Notes under the pieces: model-generated | Told to the model about the DNA's origin: nothing | What the model saw: the letters and a program-made list of their open reading frames with translations, nothing else | Database searches by the model: none | Source of the DNA: an uncultured Clostridiaceae bacterium | Lineage (GTDB): Bacteria > Bacillota > Clostridia > TANB77 > CAG-508 | Direction: 5' to 3' | Assembly (NCBI GenBank): GCA_946998225.1 | Contig: CAMPYH010000005.1 | Coordinates: 1-47,605 of the forward strand | DNA length: 47,605 bases | Part shown: piece after piece, positions 32,658 through 41,906 of the stretch | Layout: each line of letters begins with the position of its first letter | Numbering within the stretch: position 1 is the stretch's first letter | Translations under genes and position numbers: made by a program

Positions 32658-34517
32658 CTATTTCTCCACAATATATAATTTTCTTCCTCTTATTTCACCT
32701 ATTTTTTCTATCTTAAAGTTTTTATCTTTAATTAAATCTTCATCTTTTAAAAGAATAAGTTTTTTTCCATTTTTCAAATATTTAACATAATCTTCTTTAA
32801 AATTATCATCAATATATATTCTTTCATCTTTTCTTTTTAACTTAGAAAAATCTTTAAAAACATCCACTGCTTTGGGCTTTGCATTTTTAGATATATTGTT
32901 TGGAAGTACTGTTACACTATCAAACTTACTTAATAAATATATATCATCTGTTAAGCTATAGTATTCCTCATCTGTAAATAAATATGTAAGTGGTATATCT
33001 TTTATATCATTTACCTTTTCAAATAATTCTTTTTCAGTATAATACTGAAACTCTAAATCTTTATTTCTAAGTTTTTTAAATGTATTTATTCCTACTAATA
33101 TAAACAAAATTATTAAAAATATCGAAAAAGCTATATTTATATATTTTTTCATATTAGTTTTAATTTGAGTTTTCTTTTCATTTTTAATTTCAGTTTCAAA
33201 TTCATTCTCATCTTCAAATTCATTTTCATTTAAATTTAAATAAATAATAAATATAGCTGACATTATATGTATAAGAAGTCCAAGATAGATATATCTATCT
33301 GCAATAAATATTGCTAATTTAAATATTACCAAAAGAAAAATTAAACTTCCGAAAAAGAATATATAGATTATATCTTTTAAATTTTTATTCTTTTGTTTTA
33401 AATTACTTTTTTCTTCTAATTTATTTAATTTAAACTCTGTACTGCCTTTTATTTGTTCTACATTTTTATTTTTACTAATCTTATTTATTACCTCAGACAT
33501 TACTGCACATATAGATAGAATAAATATATTAAAGTCTAGATTTTTAACAAATTCTTTTACTTTTTCAAAATACTTCATATCATTTTTTCTTCCATTATCT
33601 ACAATATGTAGCAGCGAAAAAGGCCAGATTAAAATATATATTATTCCAGATACAATAAATGTATATGTTATCCTTTTTAAAAGTTCTTTTTTATTCTTTT
33701 TAAGTAAAAAGAATATACTTATCAAATATATTATAACTACCATAAAAGCAAAATAATAATGTGTTAAAGCTCCGAGTATTGTTACTATCCCAAGTTTTAT
33801 ATATTTTCTTTTTTCTTCTTTATTTTCTTCTTTATTTTCTTCTTTTATTTCTACTTTTTCTTCTTTTACATCTATTTTTAAAACATCAATATATGTGCTC
33901 ATAAATAAAAGAGTTAGTAAATTCAAAAGCTCATACATTCTTGCAAAAAGTACTTGGTTTATTGAAACTTTTGAAACTGAATAAAACAAAATAATAAAAA
34001 ATGCTACTAATAAATATCTTTTTTTATTTACATTATTTCTTTCATCTTTTTGTTCTTCTTTTTCTTTTTTATCTTCATCAAATATCTTTTTTGTTATTTT
34101 AATTATCATAAATGTAGCTAAAATGTATATAAATATATTTAAAATAGATCCTGTATAAATACTAAAATTATTTAATGTAAAAAGACTTGCTAGTCTTAAA
34201 AGAACATAGTATAAAGGTGGATGAACATCATTTGCTTGATTTATATATACCTGTTTAATATCTCCTATTTCATCCTTAGATAAACTTAAGTAATCTTTAA
34301 AATATTTACCTTTATGTTCTTTAAAAAACATGTCTTCATTATCTGCTATTTGAACATTTTTATAGTGTGTAAGACCATAAGAATAGGCTTCATCCATATG
34401 AAGGTTTTCCTTATTTAAAACTCCCCATATTCTAAAACCTATTCCTAAAAGTATTGAAATAATTATTAATATAGTAAATATTTTATTGTATATATTATTT
34501 TGTATTTTTATCTTCAT
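32658..34517 (-). CDS. GT-C fold membrane glycosyltransferase (family 39-like)
   Basis: About 619 residues with some ten membrane segments. Near the N-terminus HMDEAYSYGL carries the acidic pair expected at the first extracytoplasmic loop of GT39/ArnT-like enzymes. A DVHPPLYY segment follows in the second half of that loop, also typical. The enzyme should take a sugar from a polyprenyl-phosphate carrier outside the membrane and attach it to a polymer or protein. The frame is open to 34544, but AAGGA lies seven nt before the ATG at 34517, so that start is chosen; it overlaps gtrB by 23 nt. The C-terminal soluble part (about 500-619) is short. Confidence 0.85.
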   Translation of the reverse strand: MKIKIQNNIYNKIFTILIIISILLGIGFRIWGVLNKENLHMDEAYSYGLTHYKNVQIADNEDMFFKEHKGKYFKDYLSLSKDEIGDIKQVYINQANDVHPPLYYVLLRLASLFTLNNFSIYTGSILNIFIYILATFMIIKITKKIFDEDKKEKEEQKDERNNVNKKRYLLVAFFIILFYSVSKVSINQVLFARMYELLNLLTLLFMSTYIDVLKIDVKEEKVEIKEENKEENKEEKRKYIKLGIVTILGALTHYYFAFMVVIIYLISIFFLLKKNKKELLKRITYTFIVSGIIYILIWPFSLLHIVDNGRKNDMKYFEKVKEFVKNLDFNIFILSICAVMSEVINKISKNKNVEQIKGSTEFKLNKLEEKSNLKQKNKNLKDIIYIFFFGSLIFLLVIFKLAIFIADRYIYLGLLIHIMSAIFIIYLNLNENEFEDENEFETEIKNEKKTQIKTNMKKYINIAFSIFLIILFILVGINTFKKLRNKDLEFQYYTEKELFEKVNDIKDIPLTYLFTDEEYYSLTDDIYLLSKFDSVTVLPNNISKNAKPKAVDVFKDFSKLKRKDERIYIDDNFKEDYVKYLKNGKKLILLKDEDLIKDKNFKIEKIGEIRGRKLYIVEK

Positions 34518-35457
34518 TTTTTTCCTTAATATTTGTATATTCATCTACTAAATATACAGGTCTATCTTTTGTTTCTACAAATACTCTTGCTAAGTATTCG
34601 CCAATTATTCCAAGAAATATAAAGTTTAGGGCAAATAAAAAGCTTAATGTAAATATAACTATTCTATGTGGTAATATTTGAGTATTTGAAATTAATATTA
34701 TTAATAAATAAATTATTGAAAACATTAATGTTATAAATCCTGTAAAACTAGCTATTCTAAGTGGTCTTGTTGTTACAGATGTTATTCCATCTATAGCTAA
34801 ATTAACTAGGCTTTTATAATTCCATTTTGTTTCTCCAGCTACTCTTTCAGGTCTATCAAAAAGTACCTCTTTTTTCTTATATCCTACCCATGAAAATATA
34901 TTTTTAGTATTTCTTGATTCTTCTCTTACTTTTTTTAATGCATTAATAACTCTTCTATCAAGTAATCTAAAATCTCCAGTATCTACTTGTATTTCATATC
35001 TAGACATATTATTAACTATTCTATAGTAACTATGTGCTGTAAACTTCTTAAGAAAACTTTCACCCTCTCTACTTTTTCTTCTTGCATAAACATCATCATA
35101 ACCTTTTTCCCATTCTGCAACCAATTCTTTAATAAGTTCTGGTGGGTCTTGAAGGTCTGCATCGATAAAACATACTGCATCACCTGTTGAATAATCCATT
35201 CCTGCAAGCATAGCTATTTCTTTACCAAAGTTTCTAGAAAATGATACAAAGAATATATCTTTATCTTTTTCTCTTAAATTTTTAATTTTTTCTAATGTCT
35301 TATCTTTAGATCCATCATTAACAAACAAAAATTCAAAAGCATAATTTGGCATATCTTCTCTTAATTTTACCAATCTTTCGTATAGTATATCTATCATTTG
35401 TTCTTCATTATATGATGGTATTACTATTGTTATCTTTTTTCTTTCTGAATCTGACAT
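34495..35457 (-). CDS. gtrB: GtrB-like polyprenyl-phosphate glycosyltransferase
   Basis: 320 residues. It has a GT-A domain with VIPSYNEEQMI, FVNDGSKDKT and CFIDADLQDPPELI (DxD plus the DLQDPPE signature of the DPM/GtrB branch), then AGETKWNYKSLVNLAIDG and two C-terminal membrane segments. It loads a sugar, often glucose, onto undecaprenyl phosphate at the inner face. The next genes encode a GT-C enzyme and GtrA. AGAGAGG precedes the ATG. Only 28 nt separate it from the mature tRNA-Thr upstream, and no promoter is visible in that gap. Confidence 0.9.
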   Translation of the reverse strand: MSDSERKKITIVIPSYNEEQMIDILYERLVKLREDMPNYAFEFLFVNDGSKDKTLEKIKNLREKDKDIFFVSFSRNFGKEIAMLAGMDYSTGDAVCFIDADLQDPPELIKELVAEWEKGYDDVYARRKSREGESFLKKFTAHSYYRIVNNMSRYEIQVDTGDFRLLDRRVINALKKVREESRNTKNIFSWVGYKKKEVLFDRPERVAGETKWNYKSLVNLAIDGITSVTTRPLRIASFTGFITLMFSIIYLLIILISNTQILPHRIVIFTLSFLFALNFIFLGIIGEYLARVFVETKDRPVYLVDEYTNIKEKNEDKNTK

Positions 35458-35485
35458 TTCATATTCCTCTCTTAATTTATATATT

Positions 35486-35561
35486 TGGAGCTTCCAATGA
35501 GAATTGAACTCATGACCTTATCCTTACCATGGATACGCTCTACCTACTGAGCTATGGAAGC
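35486..35561 (-). tRNA. tRNA-Thr(GGU)
   Basis: 76 nt including CCA. The acceptor GCTTCCA pairs perfectly with TGGAAGC. The D arm is GCTCAGTAGGTAGAGC, the anticodon stem TATCC/GGATA holds loop ATGGTAA giving GGU, and the T arm has GTTCAATTC. The gene starts 4 nt after the stop codon of the sigma factor gene and ends 28 nt before gtrB, all on one strand. Confidence 0.95.
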
Positions 35562-35565
35562 TAAT

Positions 35566-36126
35566 CTAGCAAATATTTTTAGATTTATTTTTTATTCTTT
35601 GAAGTGCATTATCTACTGTTTTTTCATCCTTACCTATTTTTTTGCTTATTTCTTTATATGAATAACCATTTAAATACAGATTAAAAACTTCTTTTTCCAT
35701 CTTACTTAATTTGTTTATTAATTTTTCTTTTTTAATATCTAATATTTCACTACTTTTTAAATTTTCAACAAAATCTTCACTATAATTTGTATTTAATACA
35801 TCTAAAAAGCTAGTATCTGTATTATGATTAAGTCTTGAATCTAAAGATAATGCTGAATTTAATGAAAGGTTTTTTTGTCTTTTAGATTTTTTAAGAAGCA
35901 TTATTATTCTTCTTTCAATTGTTAAATTAGCAAATGCATAAAAATTATTATTTTTATTAGGATCAAAATATTTTATAGCAGATATGGCTCCGATATAACT
36001 TTCTTGATATATATCTTCTTTGTCATAACCTGCTATATAATATTTATTTGCTAATTTCTCTATATTCGGTTTTAAATTCTCTATTATCTCTTTAAACTTT
36101 TTATCTTCAATATTTAAGTTGTTCAT
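35566..36126 (-). CDS. Sigma-70 family RNA polymerase sigma factor, SigH-like
   Basis: 186 residues. Region 2 is clear (EDIYQESYIGAISAIKYFDP, then FYAFANLTIERRIIMLLKKSKRQKNLSLNSALSLD). The RQKxxxLNSxxSLD stretch is a signature of SigH/Spo0H-type factors. Region 4 is a standard helix-turn-helix (LSKMEKEVFNLYLNGYSYKEI, then KTVDNALQRIKNK). SigH drives early stationary-phase or competence genes in Firmicutes, so this one may do something comparable; its regulon is unknown. It follows pheT by 12 nt with GAAAGG before the ATG, and tRNA-Thr follows immediately. Confidence 0.85.
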   Translation of the reverse strand: MNNLNIEDKKFKEIIENLKPNIEKLANKYYIAGYDKEDIYQESYIGAISAIKYFDPNKNNNFYAFANLTIERRIIMLLKKSKRQKNLSLNSALSLDSRLNHNTDTSFLDVLNTNYSEDFVENLKSSEILDIKKEKLINKLSKMEKEVFNLYLNGYSYKEISKKIGKDEKTVDNALQRIKNKSKNIC

Positions 36127-36138
36127 TCAAACCTTTCA

Positions 36139-38583
36139 TTATTTTCTAAGTTCTGCATTAAATTCTTTATTAAGATTTTCTAATATCTTTTCCATTTCTT
36201 TATTTACTTCTTCATCATCTAATGTTCTATCTTTTGCTCTAAATCTTATATTTATTCCAAAACTCTTCTTATCTTTTCCAAGTTTTTCAGCATTTTCAAA
36301 TATATCAAATAGTTTAATTTCTTCTATAAGATTTTTAGATGTACTTTCTATACATCTTTCCACTTCTTTATATCTTATGTTTTTATCTATAACTATAGCT
36401 ATATCTCTTTCAGATGAAGGGAATTTAGGTATTTCTTTAAATTTTCTTTTGTTATTTACATATTTTTCTAATCTATCTAGATATATTTTTCCAAAATATA
36501 TTTTTTCTTTAATTCCAAAATTTTGAAGTATAACTGGATGTACTTCACCAAATGATGAAATTATTTCTTTACCATATTTTAAATCTGCACTAATTCCAGG
36601 ATGGAATATCTTGTCTTCAGATTTGAATATTTCTGGCATTCTATTTATATATGTATTTAATAATTTAAATATTACTCCTTTTAAGATATAAAAATCTTTT
36701 TTATTTATTGCTAAGCTTAAAACTTTTTCTTCTAATGGAAGATTATCTTTATCTAATTTTTCTTCATCTTGTTTTACATAGATTCTTCCTATTTCAAATA
36801 GTTTTAAATCTTCATTTTTCATATCTAAATTATATTTAATTCTATTTAAAAACTCTGGAAGTGTTTCACTTCTCATAATACTTTGATCTTCATTTAATTT
36901 ATTTATTAATTTTACTGCATTTTTAATTCTTAAATCATCTTCACCTAAATTTAGTTTTTCTAGATCTTTTTCATTTGTAAAAGAGTATGTACACATTTCT
37001 AAAAATCCATTATTCTTTAAGAAATGTCTTCCTTTTGTTTGTATATCTAGAGATTTATTTTCACTTAAAGATCCAATAAAGTTTGGAAGAGTACTTGGAA
37101 GATCAAAATATCCATGTATTCTGATTACTTCTTCTGCTAGATCTTCTATTAATTTAACATCTTTTCTAAAACTTGGTACTTTTATTAATATTTCACCATT
37201 TTCATTATCTTGAACTTTAAATTTTAAGCTTTTTAAAATATCTAGCATTTCATCTTCAGGTATATTTGTTCCTAAATGTCTATTGATCTTTTCTTGATCA
37301 AAAAGAATACTTCTTTCTTCATCTTTTCCATCACCAATTAATAATATATTTGTATTTATCTTACCTAATTTAAGATCAATAAAAATATCTACAACTCTTT
37401 TAATTGCTGTATATACATAAGATATTGGAAGTCCTTTTTCAAATCTTCCAGAACTTTCTGTTCTCATTTTTAAGCTCTTTGAAGCTCTTCTTACTCTTGG
37501 TCCATCAAATGCCGCTATTTCTATAACTATATCTTTTGTATTTTCATTTATAGAATATTTTTCTGTTCCCATAACACCTGCTACAGCACAAACTTCATCA
37601 TCTGATGTAACTACAAGCTCATTTTCTAATTCATATTCTTTTTTATCTAAAAGAACTACTTTCTCTCCGCTTTTAGCTTTTCTAAGTAATATATTTTTTC
37701 CTAAAATAGATTTATCATAAGCGTGAAGAGGTTGACCTAATTCAAGCATTAGATAATTTGTTAAATCAACAATTATTCCATTTGATTCTATTCCTAAATA
37801 TTTTAATTTATTTGCTATCTCTTTTGGTGTTTTTATATTTTCAATATTATTTATTTCAATAAGTGCAAACTTTTTTGCATCCTTATCTTCTATATTAATA
37901 TTAAATTCTTCATTTGATTTAGTTATATTAAAATTACCATCTATGTTTTTAAGTTCTTCTAAAAGTTTTTCTTCACTTTCAATAATATCATACCCTTTAA
38001 ATTCTCTTTTAACACTTGCTGCCATTTCTCTTCCTATTCCAAGTGTTCCAAGACAATCTGGTCTATTTGGTGTTATTTCAAAATCTAAAATATATTCATC
38101 TAAATTTAAAACCTTAGATACATCTTCTCCTAGATTTTTTTCATAACTTTTATCCATTACAAATATTCCATTTTTATCTGGTCTAATAGAGTCTAGATAT
38201 GAAATATTTAACTCACCTGCAGAGCAAAGCATACCATTTGAAACAATTCCTCTTAACTTTCCAGGTTTAATAACTGTGCCATTTGGAAGAACTCCATTTG
38301 GTTTAACTACAGGTATAATATCTCCTACTATTAAATTAGAAGCACCTGTAACTATTTGAAGTATTTCATCTTTGACATCTGTTTTAGTTACAACTAATTT
38401 ATCTGCATCTGGATGTTTTTCTATTTCTAGTATTTTTCCAACTACTATATCTTTCATTTTTCCTTTTAAAGATTCAATAGTTTCTACTTTAGTTCCAGAC
38501 ATTGTAAGTTTTTCTTCTACCTTTTTAATATCTAAATCTTCAATATCTACATATTCATTTAATATATTTTTTGTAATTTTCAT
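36139..38583 (-). CDS. pheT: Phenylalanine--tRNA ligase beta subunit
   Basis: 814 residues, normal length. Domains in order: an N-terminal tRNA-binding EMAP-like domain (VGKILEIEKHPDADKL near 47-62), B3/B4 editing domain, B5 (about 405-480), the core-like class II fold and a C-terminal ferredoxin-like anticodon domain (FPSSERDIAIVIDKNI and ending IRFRAKDRTLDDEEVN). It pairs with PheS, encoded 17 nt upstream, as an alpha2-beta2 enzyme. Confidence 0.97.
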   Translation of the reverse strand: MKITKNILNEYVDIEDLDIKKVEEKLTMSGTKVETIESLKGKMKDIVVGKILEIEKHPDADKLVVTKTDVKDEILQIVTGASNLIVGDIIPVVKPNGVLPNGTVIKPGKLRGIVSNGMLCSAGELNISYLDSIRPDKNGIFVMDKSYEKNLGEDVSKVLNLDEYILDFEITPNRPDCLGTLGIGREMAASVKREFKGYDIIESEEKLLEELKNIDGNFNITKSNEEFNINIEDKDAKKFALIEINNIENIKTPKEIANKLKYLGIESNGIIVDLTNYLMLELGQPLHAYDKSILGKNILLRKAKSGEKVVLLDKKEYELENELVVTSDDEVCAVAGVMGTEKYSINENTKDIVIEIAAFDGPRVRRASKSLKMRTESSGRFEKGLPISYVYTAIKRVVDIFIDLKLGKINTNILLIGDGKDEERSILFDQEKINRHLGTNIPEDEMLDILKSLKFKVQDNENGEILIKVPSFRKDVKLIEDLAEEVIRIHGYFDLPSTLPNFIGSLSENKSLDIQTKGRHFLKNNGFLEMCTYSFTNEKDLEKLNLGEDDLRIKNAVKLINKLNEDQSIMRSETLPEFLNRIKYNLDMKNEDLKLFEIGRIYVKQDEEKLDKDNLPLEEKVLSLAINKKDFYILKGVIFKLLNTYINRMPEIFKSEDKIFHPGISADLKYGKEIISSFGEVHPVILQNFGIKEKIYFGKIYLDRLEKYVNNKRKFKEIPKFPSSERDIAIVIDKNIRYKEVERCIESTSKNLIEEIKLFDIFENAEKLGKDKKSFGINIRFRAKDRTLDDEEVNKEMEKILENLNKEFNAELRK

Positions 38584-38600
38584 TTTATTTTTCCTTTAAA

Positions 38601-39650
38601 TTAAAACTGTTCTAAAAATCTTTTATCATTTTCATATAAAAGTCTCATATCATCTATATTGTATTTTGCCATTGCAAGTCTTTCAAGGCCAAATCCAAAA
38701 GCAAATCCGCTATATATTTCTGGATCAATTCCGCATCCCCTTAATACATCTGGATGTACCATTCCAGCACCTAAAAGCTCTATCCATCCTTCACCTTTAC
38801 AAGTGCTACAACCTTTCCCATCACAAACGAAACATGAAACATCTACTTCAACACTTGGTTCAGTATATGCAAAATAATGTGGTCTAAATTTAAGTCTAAT
38901 TTTGTCTCCTAAAAGTTTTTTAAGAGCCACTTCAAGTGTTCCTTTTAAATCTGACATCTTAACATTTTTATCTATTACCAATCCTTCCAATTGATGAAAT
39001 ATTGGTGAATGTGTTTTATCTATTGTATCTGATCTATATACAGCTCCTGGACAAATTATCTTAATTGGAGGCTCGTTATTAAGCATTGTTCTTATTTGTA
39101 CAGAAGATGTATGACTTCTTAAAACAACTTCATCTTCAAGATAGAATGTATCTTGTATATCTCTTGCTGGGTGATGTTTTGGTGTATTTAATTTATCGAA
39201 AACATATTCAGTCTTTTCAATTTCAGGACCATCCATAACATTATATCCCATTTGAGTAAATATCTTCACACACTCGTCTATTATTTGGTTTATTGGGTGA
39301 AGTTTACCTGTTTTTTCTTCTACTGGAAGAGTTATATCTACTGTTTCTTTTTCAAGTTTTTCATTTATCTTTTTTTCTCTTAAAGTTTTCTCAGCATTTT
39401 CAATAATATTATATATTTCAATCTTATATTTATTTATTAAACTACCAAATTCACCTTTTTGCTCATTTGGTACATTTTTCATCTCACCTAAAAGAAGTGA
39501 GATTTTTGCTTTTTTACCAGTAAATTTCACTCTAATATCTTTAAGAAGTTTTTCTCTTTCCGAAAGATCTTTTTCTTTTAATTCAGCTAACTTATTTTTA
39601 AGTTCTTCAAATATTGTATTTAATTTTTCTTTTACTTCATCTATATTCAT
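38601..39650 (-). CDS. pheS: Phenylalanine--tRNA ligase alpha subunit
   Basis: 349 residues. The N-terminal coiled coil (1-100) precedes the class II core: TSSVQIRTM, GAVYRSDTIDKTHSPIFHQLEG (motif 2) and FGFGLERLAM (motif 3). A CDGKGCSTCKGEGW Cys cluster, common in Firmicutes PheS, lies near 285-298. It forms the catalytic subunit with PheT. Confidence 0.97.
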   Translation of the reverse strand: MNIDEVKEKLNTIFEELKNKLAELKEKDLSEREKLLKDIRVKFTGKKAKISLLLGEMKNVPNEQKGEFGSLINKYKIEIYNIIENAEKTLREKKINEKLEKETVDITLPVEEKTGKLHPINQIIDECVKIFTQMGYNVMDGPEIEKTEYVFDKLNTPKHHPARDIQDTFYLEDEVVLRSHTSSVQIRTMLNNEPPIKIICPGAVYRSDTIDKTHSPIFHQLEGLVIDKNVKMSDLKGTLEVALKKLLGDKIRLKFRPHYFAYTEPSVEVDVSCFVCDGKGCSTCKGEGWIELLGAGMVHPDVLRGCGIDPEIYSGFAFGFGLERLAMAKYNIDDMRLLYENDKRFLEQF

Positions 39651-39662
39651 TTTTTCCTCTTT

Positions 39663-41525
39663 TTATCTTGCTTGTTTTTTTCTATTAATTTCATCTAATT
39701 TTCTTGCTGTAACAGAAACAATTGTTGGTTCAATAATATTTTTAAACATTTTAGTTCTTTCAGCATCTTTTAAACTATCTAAAAATATTCTATCTCCGCT
39801 CATCATATCTATTACTATTCCTTCTTTAAATACAAGTCTATTTTCTAGATATATATCTAATATATTTGAGAAAATGCTCACATCTATTTTTATATTTGTA
39901 GCATTTGGATTTGAAGGTGTTTTAAATTCAAATTTTAAAACAATTTTATCATTATCTTTTGCATTCATTATATTTTTAATATCTTTAGGCTTATCTTTTT
40001 GAAGCGTTTCAATTAAATCATTATGATTTATTTTTGTTTCACCATTTTGTGTCATTAAATCATGTTTAGATGCCATACTTACAGTAATATCTCTTATTTC
40101 ATTATTTCTTTTTTCTTGATTTTTATTATTTTCGTTTTCACCTTCTATTTTTATTTCATTTGGTTTTATATCTGTAATATTAGATTTTAATGTTTCAAAA
40201 TCTATAACTAAATTATTTTGATCTTTTTCCTTTGTTTCTTCGATCTTCATTTTAGTATTACCAAATATTAAAATAAGTTCTTTATTTTCATCCTTTTTAT
40301 CTTTTTTGTTTATCTCTAATTGAAAAATTTTTCTATCTTCGTTTCTACTTTTTAAAACAATATCTATTTTAGGAACATTGTTTTTAATTTTATACATTGT
40401 TATTTCAATTTTATCTGTATCTTCTATATTTGGTTTTAATTTTTTAATTATTGCTTCTATCTCTTTTTTATTTTTACTAAATATTTTATATCTACTAGCA
40501 TCTATTTGAAATGCTGTGTCTACGTCTTTTAAAAGTGTTTCAAATATTACTTCAAGACTAATTTTATCTAATACTAATTTATAATTATCTGCAAACTGTT
40601 TTTCACCTTTATATGTTGTAGAGATCCTTTTTTCAACAGAAAAGTTTTGTGGTAATATTTTTTCAAGTGATGATGTAAGTGATTTATTTACAACTTCATT
40701 AAGCATAGATACTTCTTCAAAAATATTTTCATCATTTCTTTTTATTGCACTTTTATATAGTTTTCCTATTTCGCTTTTATTTGTTATTACCTTATCTATA
40801 TTTTCTTTATTTATTCCAATCATTTCTTTGAAATATTCTGGTGCTTCAATAAGTAATATGTCTTTGTTTTCAAAAATTTGCCATGATGTAACACTTGTTT
40901 TATCCCAAATTATATTTGTTTCAATAAGACTAGATTTACTTCCTTCTTTGTTATTTACAGCTCCTTTAAATACTACATCAAAATCTTTTATATTTATTTT
41001 ATCCTCATCTTTTTTATCTGCTTTATCTTTATCTTTTTTTAAAAATTTAGGATCCATTTTTCCTGTTGATGTAATTTCATATGATTTATTATTTAAATTA
41101 TTTGTAAGTATTTTATATCCTTCAATATTAAAATCTTTTAATAAATCTTGGTTTTTAATTGCTTGTATAATATATGGTTTAGCACTTTTAGGTTTTTCTA
41201 AAAATGTTTTATACCCCCAAAAAGTAAGTACTAAAAGAGCAATAAAAGCTAAACCCACTACTATAGTATTTTTGTTTTTACTTGTGTTTTTGCTTTGAAT
41301 TCTTTTGTTTCTTTCTAGATTTTTTTCTAAGTATAAATCTTTTTTATTTGTTCTTGTTTCTGTTGTAGTTATTTCAATATCTTTTAATTCATTTCCAAAA
41401 ACATCTTTACTAAAGTTTGGATTTATTTTTTCTCTTTTGTTCTTTATTTTCTCTTCTTTTTTATCTCTTGTTTTAACTTTTGGTTTTTCTTTTGTTTCTT
41501 CTGAAACATCAAAAAGATCATCCAC
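39663..41525 (-). CDS. Single-pass membrane protein of unknown function
   Basis: 620 residues from a GTG start (AAGGAG lies seven nt upstream). A highly charged cytoplasmic N-terminus (1-90) precedes one membrane segment (about 92-108) and a long extracytoplasmic part of about 500 residues with alternating strands and Lys-rich helices and no Cys. I see no catalytic motif and recognise no family. Its layout (big basic cytoplasmic tail, single anchor, large outer domain) recalls wall-associated scaffold or substrate-binding proteins. It sits between HIT and pheS in a tight operon. Confidence 0.75.
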   Translation of the reverse strand: MDDLFDVSEETKEKPKVKTRDKKEEKIKNKREKINPNFSKDVFGNELKDIEITTTETRTNKKDLYLEKNLERNKRIQSKNTSKNKNTIVVGLAFIALLVLTFWGYKTFLEKPKSAKPYIIQAIKNQDLLKDFNIEGYKILTNNLNNKSYEITSTGKMDPKFLKKDKDKADKKDEDKINIKDFDVVFKGAVNNKEGSKSSLIETNIIWDKTSVTSWQIFENKDILLIEAPEYFKEMIGINKENIDKVITNKSEIGKLYKSAIKRNDENIFEEVSMLNEVVNKSLTSSLEKILPQNFSVEKRISTTYKGEKQFADNYKLVLDKISLEVIFETLLKDVDTAFQIDASRYKIFSKNKKEIEAIIKKLKPNIEDTDKIEITMYKIKNNVPKIDIVLKSRNEDRKIFQLEINKKDKKDENKELILIFGNTKMKIEETKEKDQNNLVIDFETLKSNITDIKPNEIKIEGENENNKNQEKRNNEIRDITVSMASKHDLMTQNGETKINHNDLIETLQKDKPKDIKNIMNAKDNDKIVLKFEFKTPSNPNATNIKIDVSIFSNILDIYLENRLVFKEGIVIDMMSGDRIFLDSLKDAERTKMFKNIIEPTIVSVTARKLDEINRKKQAR

Positions 41526-41535
41526 TAGTATCTCC

Positions 41536-41892
41536 TTATATCATTGTATCTTTAAGTTTAGGATCATTTAAAATATGTATATGTGTGTGCATTACACTTT
41601 GTCCTGCTCCTTCACCTACATTTACAATCAATCTATAACTATCTAAATTTAAGGCTCTTTTAACTTTTAAACCTGTATTTATTAGCTTTCCTAATATTTC
41701 ATCTTTATTCTCATATTCTTCTAAATTTTCTGTATGAACTTTTGGTATTATTAAAAGATGTGTATTTGCAACAGGTGCAATATTTTTTATAACTATGGCA
41801 TTTTCATCTTCATATACTTTTTCTGAAGGAAGTTCTCCTTTTAAAATTTTACAAAAAATGCAATCATCTTTTAAATTTTCTTTTTCTTCCAT
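41536..41892 (-). CDS. HIT family nucleotide hydrolase/transferase
   Basis: 118 residues, normal length. CIFCKILKGELPSEKVYED opens the HIT fold, LLIIPKVHTENLEE is the conserved middle, and QSVMHTHIHIL carries the histidine triad HxHxH near the C-terminus. Members hydrolyse dinucleoside polyphosphates or AMP-linked compounds. The CxxC near the N-terminus may bind zinc with His residues, as in many bacterial HIT proteins. It follows alaS by 14 nt. Confidence 0.94.
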   Translation of the reverse strand: MEEKENLKDDCIFCKILKGELPSEKVYEDENAIVIKNIAPVANTHLLIIPKVHTENLEEYENKDEILGKLINTGLKVKRALNLDSYRLIVNVGEGAGQSVMHTHIHILNDPKLKDTMI

Positions 41893-41906
41893 ATTTCCTC
41901 CAAATT

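Noticed and set aside
41893..41906. Frameshift as the cause of the short alaS
   Set aside because: Only 14 nt lie between alaS and HIT, with no remnant of the C-Ala coding region, so this is a clean absence and not a local frameshift.
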